Positions 8,851 to 17,585 are shown, counted from the stretch's first letter. The stretch: DNA of 36,384 nt from Gilliamella bombi (GCF_900103255.1 NZ_FMWS01000031.1:24290-60673), one strand, 5' to 3'. Notes: generated by a model not told the origin, from the sequence alone. Made by a program: numbers and translations.

Positions 8851-9822
8851 CTAAGGTGTGGTGCAAACAGCATAATACCCGAAGGTAGCACCCATGTGAT
8901 TGCTATTGATGTAGCCAGTGTCCGAGTAGACATAGAACTGACGGTTAGGTATGGCGTTGATCGTCCAATAACCATAGTGGGAGTGAGTACTGTAAGCGAA
9001 ATCCGCATTAGCGTAATGGGACATGTAGCCCCACTCCGTGAAAAATCCAGCTCCAATTCGACGCTGGTAATAATTTTCAGATGACGACGGCGTGGCACTA
9101 GAAATAGGAAAACTAGCTGTTCTGACTGCATTGGTTAAATCTCTTACCTGCGTAAGACGATACCCCAAACGACTACACCATGTTGTTTGAGCTGGGGCTG
9201 TATCATATTTACCTCCTCGGTTAACAAACCACTGCTTTAACTTAAATCCATATTTTACTACCTCATCACCAGTATTAATATCTCTACCCACTAACTCAAA
9301 CGTCTGTGGTAACTGTGGCTTAGCAATTGGGTTAGGATGAGGATTGTACCATTGATTTCTTGCCTCTGGACCTGTTAGCTTAACACGAGCGACAACTTGT
9401 CCCTTATCTTCATCAGGGATCCACTTATCATTAGCTACAACATTTGTCACTGTCGCAGTGATGCCCCCCAAAGTAATGGGTTCCCATGTCAATTCCTTTA
9501 TATCTACTCCACTTATGAGTAAATCAAAATATAAATTATGCCCACCCGTGGTCGGAAAATTAAGACTGTATGATTCAGGATGAATTGATTCAAAATCAAT
9601 TGATTGTACTAAAAAGCCCTTATCGGGATTCCATATGTCAGCTGGACCCGCTCTTTCTTCATCACCCAAAAGTAGATTTGGCCTTACATAATTGATAACT
9701 GGCGACGGTAGCATTATTGCATCACTACGATTACCTGTTCGAGATTTTTTGCCATTCGCCTGTAAATTCCATGAAGATAACAATAATAACAGCCCCAACA
9801 CCAATAAGCTTTTTTGAGACAA
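8851..9822 (-). CDS. secreted protein with invasin/intimin-type adhesion domain (DUF823-like)
   Basis: The 323-residue product opens with a clear Sec signal peptide (hydrophobic residues 5-20, cleavage expected after LQA at 22). A beta-rich middle part (about 40-195) follows. The C-terminal domain (about 198-323) runs W198-F-V...TTWC216...GYRL...FFTEWGYMSHY...FGYYAVC320-TTP; this tryptophan/tyrosine-rich fold with two cysteines near its ends resembles the C-terminal adhesion domains of inverse autotransporters (DUF823/InvasinE type). The beta-barrel and Ig-like repeats of such adhesins are absent, so it may be a free or surface-tethered lectin-like protein. The start is uncertain: the first in-frame ATG is at residue 37, the TTG at 9822 has no ribosome binding site, and the frame stays open to 9957 without ATG. 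It has its own strong promoter candidate. Domain call is from recalled patterns; binding target unknown. Confidence 0.65.
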   Translation of the reverse strand: MSQKSLLVLGLLLLLSSWNLQANGKKSRTGNRSDAIMLPSPVINYVRPNLLLGDEERAGPADIWNPDKGFLVQSIDFESIHPESYSLNFPTTGGHNLYFDLLISGVDIKELTWEPITLGGITATVTNVVANDKWIPDEDKGQVVARVKLTGPEARNQWYNPHPNPIAKPQLPQTFELVGRDINTGDEVVKYGFKLKQWFVNRGGKYDTAPAQTTWCSRLGYRLTQVRDLTNAVRTASFPISSATPSSSENYYQRRIGAGFFTEWGYMSHYANADFAYSTHSHYGYWTINAIPNRQFYVYSDTGYINSNHMGATFGYYAVCTTP

Positions 9823-9946
9823 TTTTGATAATACGTTGAGAGATAATTTGGAAGGTATAAATAAGTTTTGTGTAAAAGCTCTTCGAATAAGATTATTTAA
9901 TAAATTTAAGACATAGGTTTGCCAGTGTTGGTGTCTGGTGTCTAAA

Positions 9947-9975
9947 ATGATAATGCATTATGGTTTACCTGTCAA
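9947..9975 (-). promoter_or_regulatory. strong sigma-70 promoter for the adhesin-like gene
   Basis: On the minus strand TTGACA (9975-9970), a 17-bp spacer and TATCAT (9952-9947) are nearly consensus, predicting a transcript start near 9940. The transcribed leader contains a GACACCA direct repeat and about 118 nt before the TTG start. This promoter excludes start codons upstream of 9940. Confidence 0.65.
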
Positions 9976-10398
9976 GTAATTATTTGTTTTATTTGAATTT
10001 TTATTATTTTCCGATTATTTAAAAAGCTTGCTTTCCTATAGCGGTTAAAGTATAACCATTTAAAAAATTGTTGGCTAGTTTTTTGGCGGATTTTTTTGTA
10101 AAGAAATGTAAAGATGAAAATCATTCACTTTATAGATAAGTAAATTTTTAATTAAAATAATTCTTTAAAAACTGTTAGAGTGTTTTACCCACAATCGCTT
10201 AGACTTTTGTTTATTACCTTTTGTTAGTTAGCTATTGTTTGTTAGCTTCTGAATCGCTAGATGTTGACTGATTATGTTGTGTTATCTTTAAACAACCATT
10301 AAATCCATTTTGCTTTATCATTCGTTTATGAGCTGGTAAATGATATATTTCCTCATCATTACTTATGAATGATGAGAAAATATTTATTTTTTTATAAC
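9976..10398. other. AT-rich intergenic region
   Basis: About 420 bp between the adhesin-like gene and mltC. Apart from the hairpin downstream of mltC I see only poly-T/A tracts, several TTGTTAG-like repeats around 10220-10250 and a Fur-like sequence at 10113-10128. No ORF with a ribosome binding site was found. Confidence 0.4.
10352..10376 (-). terminator. inverted repeat downstream of mltC
   Basis: CTCATCATT and AATGATGAG form a perfect 9-bp stem with a 7-base loop, 22 bp past the mltC stop. On the minus strand no T-run follows directly (the T-rich side is the opposite strand), so termination is possible but not typical. Confidence 0.4.
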
Positions 10399-11466
10399 TT
10401 ATTTATTATCTAAGATTCTATTGACTTTTATTAGATAATTACGTGACTCTTGCGAAACGTGAGAAGTGACAAGTTTTCGATAAACCTGTTGTGGTGTCAT
10501 TGAGTTTATGATGTTGATAGCTTCATTGCGATCGTTAGAAAACGTACGCAACACACTTCCTACTCCTCCATTATAAGATGTGATCACGGCGTATCTTAAC
10601 GAAATTGGGTTATTAATGCCTGCTAAGTATTTCGTTTTTAATAAAGATAAATAAGCTGTACCTATATCAACATTATTACGCGGATCGAGTAAGAATTTTC
10701 GACTTGGTTCACCCGATTTGCCTTGTAATTTGAAAATATCACGCCCAGCGGTGTGTTGTTGTACTTGCATTAGTCCAAGCGCATCAGTACGGCTGACAGC
10801 ATATGGGTTAAATGCAGATTCAACTTCCATAATGGCTAAGATCAAGCGTTCATCAATAAAATAACGATTAGAAGCTTCAGCTACTATTGGTAAGAATTTT
10901 CTGGCACGTTGATTTATGTGGTTAGGAACAAGTTTAATTTCAACATAAGTAATTTTATAAGAACCAGACCAGCGAGTTTTTATATTATTGCTAAGCAGAT
11001 AATCAGCAAAACTATTGGCTCTGCCACTCCAACGAATCGGTTGATGCTCTTGATCTAATACCTGATTGTATAGAAATGGTTCTTGAGATAAGTCTTGACT
11101 GATTTTGTCATGTCGTATAATGTCAACTGGCTCTGACATAAGTAATGTCGAAACTATCGCTTCTTTTAGGTTTTCTATTGGTGATTCTGCCATCGTTTCA
11201 ATAGTAATCACACCAGAAACAAAGTTAATATGGACACGCGTTTTTAAATTATCTTCATATTGAACATAATCTTTAGGCCCTGCAATAAGGACTTCTTTCG
11301 GACCCCAAATTTCTTCAATGTTATTAGCATATTGACTAATTAAGATATTAAAAGCATTAGTATCTTTAACATAATTGTTTTCATTTTTTTTTGAATTCGT
11401 ACTAGGGCAACCTGTTAGAAGAGTTACAGAAATAATTAACGCGATGATTTTTTTATTTTTTTTCAT
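10399..11466 (-). CDS. mltC: membrane-bound lytic murein transglycosylase C
   Basis: Outer-membrane lipoprotein that cleaves peptidoglycan between MurNAc and GlcNAc, leaving 1,6-anhydro-MurNAc. The 355-residue product has a lipobox LLTGC with the acylated cysteine at C20. Next comes the MltC N-terminal domain (EVLIAGPKDYVQYED), then a SLT domain with the catalytic glutamate E216 in MEVESAFNPYAVS and the usual GLMQVQQHTAG and YNGGVGSVLR motifs. The reading frame extends to a TTG, but the ATG at 11466 lies 8 bases after the yggX stop and gives the proper signal sequence. yggX-mltC adjacency is as in enterobacteria, although mutY is not next to them here. Confidence 0.96.
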   Translation of the reverse strand: MKKNKKIIALIISVTLLTGCPSTNSKKNENNYVKDTNAFNILISQYANNIEEIWGPKEVLIAGPKDYVQYEDNLKTRVHINFVSGVITIETMAESPIENLKEAIVSTLLMSEPVDIIRHDKISQDLSQEPFLYNQVLDQEHQPIRWSGRANSFADYLLSNNIKTRWSGSYKITYVEIKLVPNHINQRARKFLPIVAEASNRYFIDERLILAIMEVESAFNPYAVSRTDALGLMQVQQHTAGRDIFKLQGKSGEPSRKFLLDPRNNVDIGTAYLSLLKTKYLAGINNPISLRYAVITSYNGGVGSVLRTFSNDRNEAINIINSMTPQQVYRKLVTSHVSQESRNYLIKVNRILDNK

Positions 11467-11474
11467 TTTACATC

Positions 11475-11744
11475 TCAATTTTGCGGTTTATATCCATCAA
11501 TAACAACTTCTTCGCCTTCAAATAGAAATTTGATCATTTCAGCTTCAATTTTTTTTCGGTGTTCTAGATTCATCATATTGAGTTTATGTTCGTTAATGAG
11601 CATTGTTTGTTTTTTGAGCCATTCTTGCCATGCCTGTTTGGATATTTCGTTAAAAATACGTTTTCCAATCTCCCCTGGATAAAGTTGAAAATCTAATCCC
11701 TCTGCTTCTTTTTTTAAATAATGGCAATAAACGACACGGCTCAT
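11475..11744 (-). CDS. yggX: YggX family oxidative damage protection / Fe(II) trafficking protein
   Basis: Small cytosolic protein linked to protection of Fe-S clusters against superoxide and to iron trafficking in enterobacteria. The 89-residue product starts MSRVVYC, with the conserved Cys at position 7, followed by [18 protein letters not shown] and ending in [11 protein letters not shown], the whole family signature. The frame extends 7 codons upstream, but the ATG at 11744 has AAGAGA shortly before it and gives the family start. It is followed at 8 bp by mltC, so the two are probably cotranscribed. The gene upstream is divergent argD. Confidence 0.95.
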   Translation of the reverse strand: MSRVVYCHYLKKEAEGLDFQLYPGEIGKRIFNEISKQAWQEWLKKQTMLINEHKLNMMNLEHRKKIEAEMIKFLFEGEEVVIDGYKPQN

Positions 11745-11856
11745 TTTTATCTCTTTTAAGTACACTTAACGAATAGTGGCTAATTATACCTGAAAATAAT
11801 TATAGATAAGAAGAAAATTATTATATTAATTTTAAATTGAATTCGCCTTTAATGAG

Positions 11857-11920
11857 TGAATATTAATTTAAAATATTTGAATAATTATTTACTTTACACC
11901 GCAATTAGTTTGATTAAAAT
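11857..11920 (+). promoter_or_regulatory. argD promoter with tandem ARG boxes (ArgR operator)
   Basis: Two near-palindromes, TGAATATTAATTTA (11857-11870) and TGAATAATTATTTA (11878-11891), fit the ArgR half-site pattern TGAAT-A/T-rich-ATTCA. They are spaced 21 bp centre to centre, the standard ARG-box spacing. A promoter TTTACA (11893-11898), 16-bp spacer and TAAAAT (11915-11920) follows directly, so bound ArgR would block it. Predicted start is near 11927. Confidence 0.7.
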
Positions 11921-11955
11921 GATAGGAACTAGTTAATAAAATAAATAAGGATTAA

Positions 11956-13170
<1,215 letters not shown>

Positions 13171-13185
13171 GTTTTTCTATACAGT

Positions 13186-13214
13186 AACGACATTTTAGTC
13201 AATTAAATGCCGTT
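13186..13214 (+). terminator. hairpin between argD and engB
   Basis: AACGACATTT and AAATGCCGTT pair over 10 bp with one mismatch and a 9-base loop, 15 bp after the argD stop. Only GCATTT follows, so it is a weak terminator or an RNA-stability hairpin. Confidence 0.4.
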
Positions 13215-13235
13215 GCATTTAAAGGATACTTATTT

Positions 13236-13847
13236 ATGACCAATATTCACCCATTAAATTATGCTAAAACTCATTTTATTTTGAGTGCACCTGATATTTC
13301 TCATCTACCTGTTGATAATGGTGTTGAAATTGCTTTTGCTGGTCGTTCTAACGCTGGTAAATCAAGCGCACTTAATACATTAACCAATCAAAAAGGGCTT
13401 GCTAGAACGAGTAAAACGCCAGGTCGAACCCAACTTATTAATCTTTTCGAAGTTGAAGAAAATTGCCGTTTAGTAGATTTACCCGGTTATGGCTATGCTC
13501 AAGTGCCAGAGGCGATAAAGCGTAAATGGCAAAAAGCATTAGGCGAATATCTGCAAAAACGTGAAAGTTTAAAAGGTTTGGTTGTATTGATGGATATTAG
13601 ACATCCGTTAAAAGATTTAGATCAACAGATGATTGAGTGGGCGGTTTCTGTTGATATCCCTATTATGTTACTGCTTACTAAAGCTGATAAATTAGCTTCT
13701 GGCTCTCAAAAAAAACAAGTTAATATGGTGAAAGAAGCCATTTTACCTTTTCAAGGAGATATTACTGTTGCTCCTTTTTCATCACCTAAGCGTATTGGAC
13801 TTGAAGCTCTAAAACAAAAATTAGATGAATGGTTTAGTTTGCAATAA
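13236..13847 (+). CDS. engB: ribosome biogenesis GTP-binding protein YsxC/EngB
   Basis: Essential TRAFAC-class GTPase (YihA in E. coli) needed for late 50S assembly. The 203-residue product shows G1 GRSNAGKSS (36-44), the G2-region threonine in [10 protein letters not shown]3 DLPGYGYA (81-88) and G4 TKAD (148-151), with no extra domains, as usual for EngB. The ATG follows AAAGGA at 9 bases. srkA begins 11 bp after its stop with its own AAAGGA, so engB-srkA is probably one transcript. In E. coli polA and spf separate the two genes; that spacer is absent here. Confidence 0.96.
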   Translation: MTNIHPLNYAKTHFILSAPDISHLPVDNGVEIAFAGRSNAGKSSALNTLTNQKGLARTSKTPGRTQLINLFEVEENCRLVDLPGYGYAQVPEAIKRKWQKALGEYLQKRESLKGLVVLMDIRHPLKDLDQQMIEWAVSVDIPIMLLLTKADKLASGSQKKQVNMVKEAILPFQGDITVAPFSSPKRIGLEALKQKLDEWFSLQ

Positions 13848-13858
13848 AGGATCATTCA

Positions 13859-14845
13859 ATGAATAGTTCAACATTTTCGTTTCAATCTTTATCACCTGAT
13901 TTAATTATTGATAGCCTATCTTCAATAGGATTGAGTATAGATTCTGGTTTGACTGTGTTAAATAGTTATGAAAATCGTGTTTATCAATTTCAAGATGAAG
14001 ATCATAAACGTTATGTGGTTAAGTTTTATCGACCAAATCGTTGGGATTGTCAGCAAATTCTTGAAGAACATCAGTTTACTAAGCAATTAGCTGATGCTGA
14101 GGTTCCCGTTATTACGCCATTAACATTTAATAATACGACACTACACGAATATCAAGGTTATCTGTTTACGTTGTTTGCTAGTGTTGGAGGACGACAATAT
14201 GAGATGGATAATATCGAGCAAATGGAATCTGTGGGTATGTTGCTTGGTCGTATCCATCAAATTGGTGCTAAGCAGACATTTTTACATCGTCCAACTATTG
14301 GATTAGAAGAGTATCTTTATCGGCCACAAGATATCTTGCTATCTAGCGCTTATATTTCTAAGAAAGTTCAAACTGACCTTAAAGATATTTTAGCCCAGTT
14401 AATAAAAACTGTTGAACAGCATTGGCATAACGATTGGCAGCCTATTCGATTACATGCCGATTGCCATGCGGGTAATATCTTATGGCGCGATAATGCAATG
14501 TTTGTTGATTTTGATGATTCTCGTAATGGCCCTGCAATTCAAGATCTGTGGATGTTACTGCATGGTGATCGTCAACAGCAACGTTTACAGTTGGATTTAT
14601 TGATTGAAATGTATCAGGAGTTTTGTGAGTTTGATCATCATCAATTAAAGCTTATCGAACCTTTAAGAGCGATGAGAATGGTTCATCATTTAGCATGGAT
14701 TTTAGAGCGTTGGCAAGATCCTGCTTTTCCTATCGCCTTTCCATGGATTACTGATGAGGATTTTTGGCGTCAACAATTAACTGAGTTTAATAAGCAAATT
14801 GATGCAATTAAAGCTCCTACAATACAGTTAATGCCAATGATGTGA
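13859..14845 (+). CDS. srkA: stress response serine/threonine kinase SrkA (YihE)
   Basis: Cytosolic kinase of the aminoglycoside-phosphotransferase/choline-kinase fold; in E. coli it counters stress-induced death and is under Cpx control. The 328-residue product matches E. coli SrkA in length and order. It has the VVKFYRP ATP-lysine segment (about 53-59), VGGRQYE (109-115), the catalytic loop LHADCHAGNILW with D201 and N206, and the metal aspartate D217 in FVDFDD. The loop reads LHAD instead of the LHGD of E. coli, a mild change. It lies 11 bp downstream of engB. No Cpx box was looked for successfully. Its stop is 12 bp from that of a convergent gene. Confidence 0.93.
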   Translation: MNSSTFSFQSLSPDLIIDSLSSIGLSIDSGLTVLNSYENRVYQFQDEDHKRYVVKFYRPNRWDCQQILEEHQFTKQLADAEVPVITPLTFNNTTLHEYQGYLFTLFASVGGRQYEMDNIEQMESVGMLLGRIHQIGAKQTFLHRPTIGLEEYLYRPQDILLSSAYISKKVQTDLKDILAQLIKTVEQHWHNDWQPIRLHADCHAGNILWRDNAMFVDFDDSRNGPAIQDLWMLLHGDRQQQRLQLDLLIEMYQEFCEFDHHQLKLIEPLRAMRMVHHLAWILERWQDPAFPIAFPWITDEDFWRQQLTEFNKQIDAIKAPTIQLMPMM

Positions 14846-14857
14846 ATATAAAGCGTA

Positions 14858-15151
14858 TTAATTGAGTAGTTTTAATAATTCGTTTAAATTAGGCTGGTTT
14901 GTGACTAACTTCTCTTTTTTTTGTTTAGAAAGCTGTTTTATTCGGTACTCAAGCCTAAGCGCCATCGATCTGTCACCAATATAGATCCGGTACACAATAG
15001 TTAAATCTTTTTGCCCTTTTAGATGCTTTGCACCTTTGTTGGTTTGATGTTGGTGAAGCCTTCTTTCCACATTTGTTGTAATACCAGTATAGAGTGATTT
15101 TTTTGCTGTTCTAATAATATATAAAAACCATTCGGATGCGCTATTAGACAT
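14858..15151 (-). CDS. GIY-YIG nuclease-fold protein, YhbQ family
   Basis: A 97-residue single-domain protein of the UPF0213/YhbQ group. The GIY-YIG signature appears as [27 protein letters not shown] (split: FLYII, LYTGIT, the Arg in VERRLHQH), followed by KGAKHLKG and a late glutamate in [13 protein letters not shown]. coli YhbQ begins with only 3 residues before FLYLI; here I take the ATG at 15151 (MSNSASEW), since the longer frame starts at a TTG without a ribosome binding site. YhbQ proteins have been reported to have DNA nuclease activity, but the cellular role is unclear. It is convergent with srkA and divergent from the WaaY-like gene. Confidence 0.9.
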   Translation of the reverse strand: MSNSASEWFLYIIRTAKKSLYTGITTNVERRLHQHQTNKGAKHLKGQKDLTIVYRIYIGDRSMALRLEYRIKQLSKQKKEKLVTNQPNLNELLKLLN

Positions 15152-15269
15152 AACTAACCAATAATATAAATTCAATTATTTAACCATAATATCATTTTAA
15201 TGGCATAGCAAATATTCATCACTTTTTAATTAATATTATTCGTACTACTAGTTAAACGTTACTGTTTCA

Positions 15270-15298
15270 TTTACTTTAACACAGATAATGTTTAAGAT
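15270..15298 (+). promoter_or_regulatory. candidate promoter for the WaaY-like kinase gene
   Basis: TTTACT (15270-15275), a 17-bp spacer and TAAGAT (15293-15298) form a fair sigma-70 match about 40 bp before the TTG start of the next gene. Confidence 0.35.
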
Positions 15299-15335
15299 AA
15301 GTCAATTTTTTTGATGTATTCTGGGATAATAAAAT

Positions 15336-16040
15336 TTGAATAACTTTGCAAAAATTATTGAAGTTCAACGTGGCGATATGAAGTTCGCCTATGTGCAAAA
15401 TGACGAAATCAATTATTTAGAACTTTTTGACCAATTTTTGGCAGAAGAAGGACATCATGAATTACTCGATCCTAGCGATAAATTAGAGCGATATACTTAT
15501 TTAATCGATCATGATGAATCAAAATTTATTTTTAAAATTGATGGCGGTGTTGAGCACCGTTTAGAGCGTCGTTTAATCGCCAAAATTACAGGCGACTTTT
15601 ATTTCAATTTAATTCGTAAACTCGCCAAAATATCACTTGATAATGCCGATATTGCTTATGAACTGTATTTGGTTGCTTTCGATCAAAAAACTAAACGCCA
15701 TTATATGATTTTTAACTTTATCGAAGGGCGCTCTTTAAAGTGGGAAGAAATGAAAGAGTATGGCGAGCAAGTTAAAAACTGTATTGAAAAACTGCACAGT
15801 TATAATTTAGTATCTAATGATATTCATGGCGGAAATTTTATCTTAACGCCTGAAGGAAAAATCAAGGCCATCGATTTAACGAACTCAGGATTTATTTGGC
15901 TAACTAAAGCCAATGACGCAATCGAGTTGAAAGAACGCTTTGATATCAAAATTAAGGTTCCTTTTTTTGCAATGGCAATTAAAAAGTTTACTCATGGGTT
16001 TAAACGATTGTCTCGGAAGATCCGAGGGAAAGAAGATTAA
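15336..16040 (+). CDS. WaaY-like lipopolysaccharide core heptose kinase
   Basis: A 234-residue protein of the small LPS-kinase fold. Visible kinase parts are a lysine in KFIFKID (K67), IFNFIEGRSLKW (hinge region, 125-136), the catalytic loop NDIHGGNFIL with D162 and N167, and the metal aspartate in IKAIDLTNSG (D180). This arrangement fits WaaY/RfaY, which phosphorylates heptose II of the LPS inner core. A short basic C-terminal tail (KKFTHGFKRLSRKIRGK) could bind membrane. The start is a TTG at 15336 with GGGA some 9 bases upstream; an ATG at 15378 would remove the first 14 residues, which align with the family N-terminus. No other LPS gene is nearby, so the assignment rests on motifs alone; another sugar or lipid kinase is possible. 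Confidence 0.7.
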   Translation: MNNFAKIIEVQRGDMKFAYVQNDEINYLELFDQFLAEEGHHELLDPSDKLERYTYLIDHDESKFIFKIDGGVEHRLERRLIAKITGDFYFNLIRKLAKISLDNADIAYELYLVAFDQKTKRHYMIFNFIEGRSLKWEEMKEYGEQVKNCIEKLHSYNLVSNDIHGGNFILTPEGKIKAIDLTNSGFIWLTKANDAIELKERFDIKIKVPFFAMAIKKFTHGFKRLSRKIRGKED

Positions 16041-16214
16041 TTATTCTACCATTGTGAGAGTTTGTTGATCCTGTAAAGGTTCGAGTGATTATTATTCAGT
16101 ATAATCGTAATTTTTTAATTAGTGATATCGTGAATTAGTTTCGTTATCACGTATATCACTAAAAAATATCTCGATTAGTTAGAGGAAATTGACGAGCTTA
16201 AAAGCCATTTAACT
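16041..16214. other. intergenic stretch with a large bulged hairpin
   Basis: AGTGATATCGTGA and TCACGTATATCACT (ends at 16121 and 16160) form a 13-bp stem with one bulged T. It is flanked by a T-run on the left and an A-run on the right, so it resembles a minus-strand terminator or a symmetric protein-binding site rather than a classic terminator for the kinase gene. Nothing else stands out. Confidence 0.5.
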
Positions 16215-16243
16215 TGTATCTGACATAAAATACATTTATTATA
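16215..16243 (+). promoter_or_regulatory. candidate promoter for the 97-aa gene and zeta fragment
   Basis: TTGTAT (16215-16220), a 17-bp spacer and TATTAT (16238-16243) predict a transcript start near 16250 and a leader of about 230 nt before the ATG at 16479, which then includes the structured segment at 16341-16420. Confidence 0.4.
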
Positions 16244-16340
16244 ACTAGAGTAAAAACCTTTTTATTATCACAGAATTTAATATTCTGAAAAAGTATGTAT
16301 TTTTTATTAATAATCTATAATAGAAATAAAAAATGTTTAA

Positions 16341-16419
16341 GTGGGTAGCTACCTTTTAGGCCATGCCTACTTTAGTATGCCCACCACCATTGGTATGGTA
16401 TGGTAATTTTGACTTTTTT
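16341..16419 (+). other. structured leader segment upstream of the 97-aa gene
   Basis: GTGGG (16341-16345) pairs with CCCAC (16380-16384) around an inner hairpin TAGGC-CAT-GCCTA (16357-16369); a competing palindrome GGTAGCTACC (16344-16353) overlaps the outer stem. Right after come ACCAT/ATGGT repeats and, at 16413-16418, a six-T run. The mutually exclusive stems, GC-richer than their surroundings, suggest a regulatory leader or a small RNA with its own 3-prime end. No known riboswitch class is recognised. Confidence 0.4.
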
Positions 16420-16478
16420 CTTTATGTCTATGATCCATTTCGGCGCACTCGATTTATAACGATGAATAAGGAAACATC

Positions 16479-16772
16479 ATGAAAACACTAGATCCCAGCA
16501 TTTACCCTTGGATTGACGCAGCAAAACAGGCGGTTAAACGAGAAAAAATCAAGTTTTGCCACTACTTCAGCTCAATTAAAGAAACAGGCGACCAAGCCGC
16601 TTATGATGCCGCTTATCCTCTCTATATAAAGGCTCTACAAGATTTATATGAAGTTGGAATTATCCCCCCAAGTACAGCAGATATAGACGAACTCAAAGCC
16701 ATTGCGGCTGGTAATTTTCACCCGAAATTTAATGAAGTATTTCCTGATGTAGTATTTTCAGAAGATGATTGA
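16479..16772 (+). CDS. hypothetical acidic protein, 97 aa, upstream of a zeta-toxin fragment
   Basis: The ATG has AAGGAA 5 bases upstream and a product of 97 residues. It is soluble, with no signal or membrane segment. The first half is helical and mixed in charge (PWIDAAKQAVKREKIKF); the second half (DIDELKAIAAGNFHP, then EVFPDVVFSEDD) is acidic. I do not recognise a family. Its place matters: only 11 bp separate its stop from the ATG of a truncated zeta-type toxin gene, or 2 codons overlap if the toxin uses the TTG at 16769. By analogy with other two-gene toxin-antitoxin units it could be the antitoxin or a chaperone of that toxin, but this is inference from position only. Confidence 0.7.
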   Translation: MKTLDPSIYPWIDAAKQAVKREKIKFCHYFSSIKETGDQAAYDAAYPLYIKALQDLYEVGIIPPSTADIDELKAIAAGNFHPKFNEVFPDVVFSEDD

Positions 16773-16783
16773 CTATTTATTTT

Positions 16784-16990
16784 ATGGCTAATAAATTTAT
16801 TCTTCCCAAAGATAAGCATGACAGAATTTTCGAGAATGCAATCAAAAATGAATATCTGAGATTTGTTAAACCATCAAATAACCCTGAAGTAATTTTACTC
16901 GGCGGACAGGTCGGCTCAGGCAAATCAACAGTAAGAAATGAATACGCCAAAAACAATTTCTTGGTTATTGATACCGATGCTTATAAATAA
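16784..16990 (+). pseudogene. zeta-toxin family protein, truncated after the P-loop
   Basis: The 68-residue product begins like stand-alone zeta toxins: a helical lead (HDRIFENAIKNEYLRF), then the Walker A LLGGQVGSGKSTVRNE at about 43-58 and FLVIDTDAYK, where the Asp expected to bind substrate sits. It then stops at a TAA. Zeta/PezT toxins, kinases that phosphorylate UDP-N-acetylglucosamine and so starve cell-wall synthesis, usually run to 200 residues or more, so about two thirds is missing, including the lid and the Walker B region. The stop lies 7 bp from the yfbR stop, as if a deletion joined the toxin gene to the 3-prime flank of yfbR. No ribosome binding site precedes the ATG; a TTG at 16769 overlapping the upstream gene is an alternative start. 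Almost certainly inactive as a kinase. Confidence 0.75.
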
Positions 16991-16997
16991 ACTAATT

Positions 16998-17585
16998 TTA
17001 CATGGTTATTTCATCTAGTGATAAACTAAAGCTTGGAACAAAAACGTCTAAGAAGTAATTCATTTCAGGACTGTTACGTTCAGATAAAGTCTTTTTTAAA
17101 CGTTGTTCTGCTAATTTAAACTCATTATTGCCCGCACTGAGCTCTTCAATCGTTTTAAGGTAAGCGCATAATGCATCAGCTTGTTTTACAATACTTTTCT
17201 CGATTTCGTCATAAAAATCATCATCAATTAATTTTCTAAAATCATCTTGTAACTCTTTAGGAAGCATATTGATAAGTTTATGCTGTGCCATTTTTTCAAT
17301 CTTTTTATATTCAACCGTTATTTGTGGATTGTAATACTTTGTTGGTGTTGGTAGATCGCCTGTTATCACTTCCGAAACGTCGTGGTACATTGCCAGCAAT
17401 GCAATTCTTTCTGGATTAACATTTCCATTAAATTTCTTATTTTTAATTATTGCTAAGGCATGTGCAACAAAAGCGACCTGTAAACTATGCTCTGATACAT
17501 TTTCAGTTCTTACATTACGCATTAAAGGCCAACGATTAATAAGTTTTAATCGTGATAAATGAGCAAAAAAATGACTGTTATTCAT
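16998..17585 (-). CDS. yfbR: 5-prime-deoxynucleotidase YfbR
   Basis: Cytosolic HD-domain phosphohydrolase that removes phosphate from deoxyribonucleoside 5-prime-monophosphates, feeding dUMP/thymidine and salvage pools. The 195-residue product is very close to E. coli YfbR (199 aa). Metal ligands are all present: H33 in NVSEHSLQ, H68-D69 in AMYHDVSE and D137 in KQADALC. The ATG at 17585 has AAAGGGA upstream. It follows lpxC on the same strand, beyond a strong terminator, with its start only 20 bp past the stem, so it needs either read-through or a promoter inside that stretch. Its stop faces the truncated zeta gene at 7 bp. Confidence 0.97.
   Translation of the reverse strand: MNNSHFFAHLSRLKLINRWPLMRNVRTENVSEHSLQVAFVAHALAIIKNKKFNGNVNPERIALLAMYHDVSEVITGDLPTPTKYYNPQITVEYKKIEKMAQHKLINMLPKELQDDFRKLIDDDFYDEIEKSIVKQADALCAYLKTIEELSAGNNEFKLAEQRLKKTLSERNSPEMNYFLDVFVPSFSLSLDEITM

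Noticed and set aside
8844-9131. 95-aa minus-strand ORF overlapping the adhesin-like gene in another frame
   Set aside because: The other frame has a signal peptide and a recognisable C-terminal domain, so this is a shadow.
10113-10128. Fur-box-like sequence GATGAAAATCATTCAC
   Set aside because: About 14 of 19 positions match in my alignment, but no iron gene is near and it is not next to a promoter.
10235-10321. 28-codon minus-strand ORF downstream of mltC
   Set aside because: No ribosome binding site, no conserved pattern; too short to support.
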